Below are positions 6,854-9,866 of a stretch of 9,866 nucleotides of DNA, piece after piece (positions within the stretch are counted from its first letter, which is position 1; every line of letters begins with the position of its first letter). The stretch covers positions 1 to 9,866 of the forward strand of contig CAMDSS010000054.1 of assembly GCA_945907085.1 (NCBI GenBank), given 5' to 3'. Position numbers and translations under genes: made by a program. A model generated the notes under the pieces. That model was not told the origin of the DNA. It worked only from the letters and a program-made list of their open reading frames with translations, and ran no database searches. The DNA is from Cyanobium sp. NIES-981 (GTDB lineage Bacteria; Cyanobacteriota; Cyanobacteriia; PCC-6307; Cyanobiaceae).

Positions 6854-8116
6854 ATGGAATTGCTCTGGGGAGAGGCGTTTTTTGCCGGTGCTTTGGCCCA
6901 GTTGGTGGCACGGCTCACCAGCCTGCCTGCCGTGGTGCTCCTGCTGGCCACCGGGTTGTTCGTTGGCCGGGCTGGCTTGGATTTGGTGCAGCCAGAAACC
7001 CTGGGCCGGGGGCTGGAGCCCTTGGTGGGTTTGCTGGTGAGCTTGGTGTTGTTCGATGGCGGCCTGAATTTGCGCCTGGCCGGCCGCGACCTCCAGCGGG
7101 CCGTGGTGCAGTTGGTGTTGGTGCGGGGCGTGCTCGGTTTGGTGGGTGGGGCTTTGTTTGCCCATCACTTGGCCGGGTTGCCCTGGCCCTTGGCCTGGGT
7201 GTTTGGGGCGATTGCCCTGGCCACTGGGCCCACGGTGGTCACGCCGATGGTGCAGCAGATGCGCCTGATTCCAGGCTTGGGGCGGCTGCTGGAAGCGGAA
7301 GGCCTGATCCTGGAGCCGGCTGGCGCTGTGCTGGCCCTGCTGCTGCTGCAACTGGCGTTGGGGGATCTCGATAGTTGGCAGGATGTGGCCGCCCTGTTGG
7401 CGTTGCGGCTCGGCGGCGGCGTGGCGATCGGCGCCCTGGGGGGTTGGTTGCTGGTGGAGGTGCTCAAGCGCCTGCCCCCCAAGTCCGACGGCCTCAAGCT
7501 GCAGCTCAGCCTGGGCATGCTGTTTTTGCTGGTGAGTGGTGCCCAAGCCCTGTTGCCAGAGGCGGGTTTACCGGCAGCGGTCAGTGCCGGGGTGGTTGTG
7601 GGTTTGCGGCTCGATGCGGAGGCCAGCCAGCTCGATGAGCTGATCAGTCAGTTGGCCCAGTTGGCCATCACCGTGTTGTTTCCCCTGCTGGCAGCGGATC
7701 TGTCCTGGGGTGAGCTCAGCCCCTTGGGTTGGGGTGGGGTGGCCTGTGTCTTGGCCTTGATGGTCTTCCGTTGGATCGTCATCCAGGTTGGTGGCATTGG
7801 CCTGCCCTCCCTGGGTTGGCGCGACAAGTTGATGCTCAGCTGGATTGCCCCCCGCGGCATCGTGACCGCAGCGGTGGCCAGCCTGTTTGCTATCCAGCTC
7901 CAGGAGGCTGGCATTGCCGGTGCTGGGGCCTTGAAGGGATTGGTGTTCCTCACCATCCTGCTCACCGTGGGTATTCAGGGCTTCACCGCCCCGGCCCTGG
8001 CCAAGGGCCTGGGGCTGGTGCAGCCGGAGCAGCTAGGGGGAGCGCCCCTAGAGGCTGCGCTGGATGCGGGCCCTGTCCTCGCCACTGCGGTGCAGGAGCA
8101 ACCAGGTGGCGAGTAG
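6854..8116 (+). CDS. Cation:proton antiporter, Na_H_Exchanger (CPA1/NhaP-like) family
   Basis: This is an inner-membrane protein expected to exchange Na+ or K+ for H+ in ion and pH homeostasis. From the ATG at 6854 it has 420 residues and about 12 hydrophobic segments (roughly 21-42, 54-73, 83-108, 111-131, 146-169, 178-204, 216-235, 239-253, 267-285, 291-317, 325-349, 359-388). Family marks are VLFDGGLNLR near 66-74, ATGPTVVTPM in segment 4 (123-132), EGLILEPAGAVLA in segment 5 (149-161), and SWIAPRGIVTAAVASLF in segment 11 (329-345) with the conserved PRGIV. Segment 5 carries E154 where relatives usually have an aspartate (EGxxxDP). There is no cytosolic RCK/TrkA domain. An in-frame TTG at 6806 would overlap the preceding gene, so I prefer 6854, although no strong Shine-Dalgarno is seen. 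The last 69 bp overlap the end of gltX. Ion specificity is unknown. Confidence 0.9.
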   Translation: MELLWGEAFFAGALAQLVARLTSLPAVVLLLATGLFVGRAGLDLVQPETLGRGLEPLVGLLVSLVLFDGGLNLRLAGRDLQRAVVQLVLVRGVLGLVGGALFAHHLAGLPWPLAWVFGAIALATGPTVVTPMVQQMRLIPGLGRLLEAEGLILEPAGAVLALLLLQLALGDLDSWQDVAALLALRLGGGVAIGALGGWLLVEVLKRLPPKSDGLKLQLSLGMLFLLVSGAQALLPEAGLPAAVSAGVVVGLRLDAEASQLDELISQLAQLAITVLFPLLAADLSWGELSPLGWGGVACVLALMVFRWIVIQVGGIGLPSLGWRDKLMLSWIAPRGIVTAAVASLFAIQLQEAGIAGAGALKGLVFLTILLTVGIQGFTAPALAKGLGLVQPEQLGGAPLEAALDAGPVLATAVQEQPGGE

Positions 8117-9514
8117 GTCGGGGCCCTGGAGGCTGCCCAGCAGGGCGGCGCGCAGGCTCTTCATGATCACGCCCTTTTTGACACCGGCGGCCGTGGCTGC
8201 TTCGCCCAGTAGCAACTGGGCTTGATCGGAGTCGAGGGGGCCATCGTTGAGCTTCGCCAGCAAAGCCGCCAAGGCTGGTTGGGCACCGTCGCTTGCCAGT
8301 TGGGCCTGGGCCGCTTCGTTGAGGGGCGGGCAGGTGAAGAAGGGTTCAGCCTGTTCGACCCCATCGGCCAGCAGGGTCAGGGATGGGCCAATCAGCTCGC
8401 AGAGATCCGCCTGCCAAGCCCCGTCGGCGTGCATGGGATTGGGGGCCGCCCCACCCCAACCTTTGGCAGTCCACAGGGGTTGCAGTTGGTCGCGCAACGC
8501 CGCGGGTCCCTGCCCGTGGAGCACCTGGCCGTTGAGCCAATTGAGCTTGTCCCAATCGAATCGGGCCCCTGCCTTGTTGACCCGCTCGAAGCCAAAGACG
8601 GCCGCGGCTTGTTCCAGGGTGAAGCGCTCGTCCATGCCCTCGGGTGGCGACCAACCGAGCAGGGTCATGTAGTTGGCCAGGGCCTCGGCCGCATAGCCCA
8701 TGGCTTGGAAGTCGCCGATGGACGTCACCCCATCGCGCTTGGAGAGCTTTTTGCCCTCCTGGTTGAGGATCAGGGGGGTGTGGGCAAACACGGGCACCTC
8801 GGCGCCCAGGGCCGCGTAAAGCAGCAATTGCTTGGCCGTATTGGCGATGTGGTCTTCGCCGCGGATCACATGGGTGATGGCCATGGCAGCGTCATCAATG
8901 ACCACCACGAGGTTGTAGAGCGGATCACCGATTTGATCGGCGGGGGCCCGCCTGGCGATCACCATGTCGCCGCCCAGATCCGCGCCAGCCCAGCGCATGG
9001 GGCCGCGCACCAGGTCGTTCCAGGTGATGGTGGCGCCATCGTCGATGCGGAAGCGCACCGTGGCCTCCCGGCCTTCGGCGATAAAGGCGGCTTGCTGCTC
9101 AGGGGTGAGGTTGCGGTGGCGGTTGTCGTAGCGCGGGGCCTGTTTGGTGGCGGCCTGGAGCTCCCGCATGGCGGTGAGTTCGGCCTCCGTGGCGTAGCAG
9201 CGGTAGGCATGGCCTGAATCCAGGAGCCCTTGGATGGCTTCCCGGTGGATGTCGATGCGGGCGCTTTGGATGACGGGCTCTTCATCCCAATCGAGGCCAA
9301 GCCACCGCAGGCCCTCGAGGATGTTGTCGGTGTATTCGGGCTTGGAACGCTCCCGATCGGTGTCTTCGATCCGGAGCAAAAACTTGCCGCCCTGGTGGCG
9401 GGCAAACAGCCAGTTGAAGACCGCCGTTCGGGCCGTGCCGATGTGCAGGGTTCCCGTAGGACTTGGTGCCAGGCGCACGCGGACGGCCGAAGAACCCGTT
9501 TGCGCTGCGCTCAC
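8048..9514 (-). CDS. gltX: Glutamyl-tRNA synthetase, probably non-discriminating
   Basis: This class Ib synthetase charges tRNA-Glu. Since cyanobacteria usually lack GlnRS, it probably also makes Glu-tRNA-Gln for the GatCAB amidotransferase (inference from the group). The 488-residue product, counted from the GTG at 9514, has the HIGH-type motif HIGT at 24-27 within APSPTGTLHIGTARTA, the conserved LRIEDTDRERS, GDPLYNLVVVIDDAAMAITHVIRGEDH, and the KLSKR loop at 256-260. A two-part helical anticodon-binding domain follows, including GVKKGVIMKSLRAALLGS near the end. The E. coli-type zinc cluster is not seen: the region reads YRCYATEAEL with a single Cys. The GTG is chosen over a TTG at 9529 because GGAGGG (9522-9527) sits 7 nt before it and the TTG start would overlap that site. 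tRNA-Asp lies 35 bp upstream on the same strand. The 3' end overlaps the antiporter. Confidence 0.97.
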   Translation of the reverse strand: MSAAQTGSSAVRVRLAPSPTGTLHIGTARTAVFNWLFARHQGGKFLLRIEDTDRERSKPEYTDNILEGLRWLGLDWDEEPVIQSARIDIHREAIQGLLDSGHAYRCYATEAELTAMRELQAATKQAPRYDNRHRNLTPEQQAAFIAEGREATVRFRIDDGATITWNDLVRGPMRWAGADLGGDMVIARRAPADQIGDPLYNLVVVIDDAAMAITHVIRGEDHIANTAKQLLLYAALGAEVPVFAHTPLILNQEGKKLSKRDGVTSIGDFQAMGYAAEALANYMTLLGWSPPEGMDERFTLEQAAAVFGFERVNKAGARFDWDKLNWLNGQVLHGQGPAALRDQLQPLWTAKGWGGAAPNPMHADGAWQADLCELIGPSLTLLADGVEQAEPFFTCPPLNEAAQAQLASDGAQPALAALLAKLNDGPLDSDQAQLLLGEAATAAGVKKGVIMKSLRAALLGSLQGPDLLATWLLLHRSGEDRARIQRSL

Positions 9515-9521
9515 AAAGGGA

Positions 9522-9527
9522 CCCTCC
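9522..9527 (-). promoter_or_regulatory. Strong Shine-Dalgarno site that fixes the gltX start
   Basis: On the minus strand GGAGGG is followed by a 7-nt spacer and then GTG (9514-9512). This is the clearest ribosome-binding site in the window and argues against the longer TTG start at 9529, which would place the site inside the coding region. Confidence 0.8.
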
Positions 9528-9549
9528 AAATTGAAGGGATGAAATGAAA

Positions 9550-9623
9550 CGGGACTGACGGGATTCGAACCCGCAACTTCCGCCGTGACAGGGCGGTGCT
9601 CTAACCGGTTGAACTACAGTCCC
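9550..9623 (-). tRNA. tRNA-Asp (anticodon GTC)
   Basis: The minus strand folds as a standard 74-nt tRNA. The 7-bp acceptor stem is GGGACTG with CAGTCCC, and the discriminator is G (complement of 9550), as in tRNA-Asp. The D stem is GTTC/GAGC, and the anticodon stem CCGCC/GGCGG holds loop CTGTCAC with anticodon GTC (complement of 9587-9589). The variable loop is AAGTT, and the T stem GCGGG/CCCGT holds loop TTCGAAT. The CCA end is not encoded: the next bases are TTT. It sits 35 bp upstream of gltX on the same strand with no terminator between them, so the two are likely co-transcribed and separated by tRNA processing. Confidence 0.98.
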
Positions 9624-9686
9624 AGACTTTGAAATTCCAGGCTGCTTCAAGAAGCAACTGGATCAGGGTTCGCAATTTCAGGGAAT

Positions 9687-9706
9687 CGCGACCTCAGGCC
9701 GTCGCG
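9687..9706. other. Six-bp GC-rich stem-loop in the leader upstream of tRNA-Asp
   Basis: CGCGAC (9687-9692), an 8-nt loop, and GTCGCG (9701-9706) form a perfect stem. No T-run follows on either strand. If the candidate promoter at 9721-9750 is real, this lies in the transcribed leader ahead of tRNA-Asp. It may instead help end the transcript of the gene whose stop is at 9792. Nearby TGCTTC AA GAAGCA (9643-9656) is a second small inverted repeat. Confidence 0.35.
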
Positions 9707-9720
9707 GATGCGACTTAAAG

Positions 9721-9750
9721 AGTATCCGTGATCGAAGGTCCCATCGTCAA
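9721..9750 (-). promoter_or_regulatory. Candidate sigma-70-type promoter for tRNA-Asp and gltX
   Basis: On the minus strand TTGACG (9750-9745, 5 of 6 matches to the -35 consensus) is separated by 18 bp from GATACT (9726-9721, 4 of 6 matches to the -10). Transcription would start near 9714, giving a leader of about 90 nt before tRNA-Asp. The position, between the end of the upstream gene and the tRNA on the same strand, is where a promoter is expected. The match is by eye only. Confidence 0.4.
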
Positions 9751-9791
9751 CCGATTGGAGCCGTTGGAACCGTCGAACGGATGGCTTGTCC

Positions 9792-9866
9792 CTAGGGACG
9801 GAAGCCTGCCGGTTCAATCAAGCGAACTTGATTGCCCCTGGCCGTGAATTCACGACCTTGATCACT
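9792..9866 (-). CDS. C-terminal 24 codons of an unidentified protein (runs off the window)
   Basis: From the right edge the minus strand reads SDQGREFTARGNQVRLIEP followed by AGFRP and a TAG stop at 9794-9792. It is too short to assign. The mixture of charged and hydrophobic residues looks like genuine protein, and the frame is the only one on this strand open through this end. The next minus-strand frame stops after 15 codons, and the third begins with a stop. It is probably the end of a small conserved protein lying upstream of tRNA-Asp and gltX on the same strand. The coding end contains three palindromes, which could bias the reading, so confidence is modest. Confidence 0.45.
   Translation of the reverse strand, partial: SDQGREFTARGNQVRLIEPAGFRP

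Noticed and set aside
6662..7546. Open frame of 294 codons on the minus strand, very rich in Gln, His and Pro
   Set aside because: It is antisense to the 85-aa gene and the antiporter. The Gln/His bias is what Leu- and Val-rich membrane codons give when read backwards.
8222..9217. Open frame of 331 codons on the plus strand, antisense to gltX
   Set aside because: It is fully opposite a well-supported synthetase gene. The Gly/Val/Gln-rich product looks like an antisense reading of the synthetase codons.
9729..9845. Short plus-strand open frame starting with GTG near the right edge
   Set aside because: It has about 38 codons, overlaps the candidate promoter and the partial minus-strand gene, and has no ribosome-binding site or recognisable motif.
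1..9866. HIP1 (GCGATCGC) repeats typical of many cyanobacteria
   Set aside because: I saw several CGATCG cores but no complete octamer by eye, so no HIP1 claim is made.
1..9866. CRISPR, insertion sequence, phage, toxin-antitoxin or defence genes
   Set aside because: There are no regular spaced repeats, transposase motifs, terminal inverted repeats or defence domains. All large genes are core housekeeping functions.

Overview
The window is about 9.9 kb of GC-rich, densely packed chromosomal DNA. It carries housekeeping genes for DNA replication and repair, tRNA charging, RNA modification, isoprenoid synthesis and ion transport. The gene set, the start contexts and the protein sequences fit a picocyanobacterium of the Synechococcus/Cyanobium group. 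Neighbouring dxr, cysS, polA and a gltX next to tRNA-Asp recall the order I remember from marine Synechococcus and Prochlorococcus. That placement is from memory and protein resemblance; no database was searched. I saw no mobile element, CRISPR array, phage gene or rRNA.

Left part (1-1910): the first 296 codons of dxr (MEP-pathway reductoisomerase) run leftward off the window edge. They are divergent, across about 65 bp with no clear promoter, from an RluA-type pseudouridine synthase gene. That gene overlaps a small gene for an 84-residue hypothetical protein by 8 nt. A 20-bp gap with a small hairpin separates this pair from the convergent cysS.

Centre (1931-6468): polA and cysS form a minus-strand pair joined by a 4-nt ATGA stop/start overlap, so they are almost certainly co-transcribed and translationally coupled. 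DNA polymerase I appears to keep all three activities: 5' nuclease, 3'-5' proofreading and polymerase. Both proteins have a low-complexity linker containing a 15-nt, 5-codon tandem duplication.

Right part (6592-8116): after a divergent gap of about 120 bp holding a strong imperfect hairpin, an 85-residue hypothetical protein and a 12-helix cation:proton antiporter are encoded on the plus strand, 4 bp apart. The antiporter end overlaps the end of the convergent gltX by 69 bp.

Far right (8048-9866): tRNA-Asp(GTC) lies 35 bp upstream of gltX on the same strand. A candidate sigma-70-like promoter sits about 100 bp upstream of the tRNA. The window ends in the last 24 codons of an unidentified minus-strand gene whose end is unusually rich in palindromes. 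No stretch over 300 bp lacks a gene; the longest gap is about 170 bp (9624-9791).

Overall this is ordinary core genome. I found no convincing sign of a new multi-gene system. The points worth a second look are small: the altered motif in the antiporter, the antisense overlap with gltX, the linker duplications, the intergenic hairpin and the palindrome cluster at the right end.
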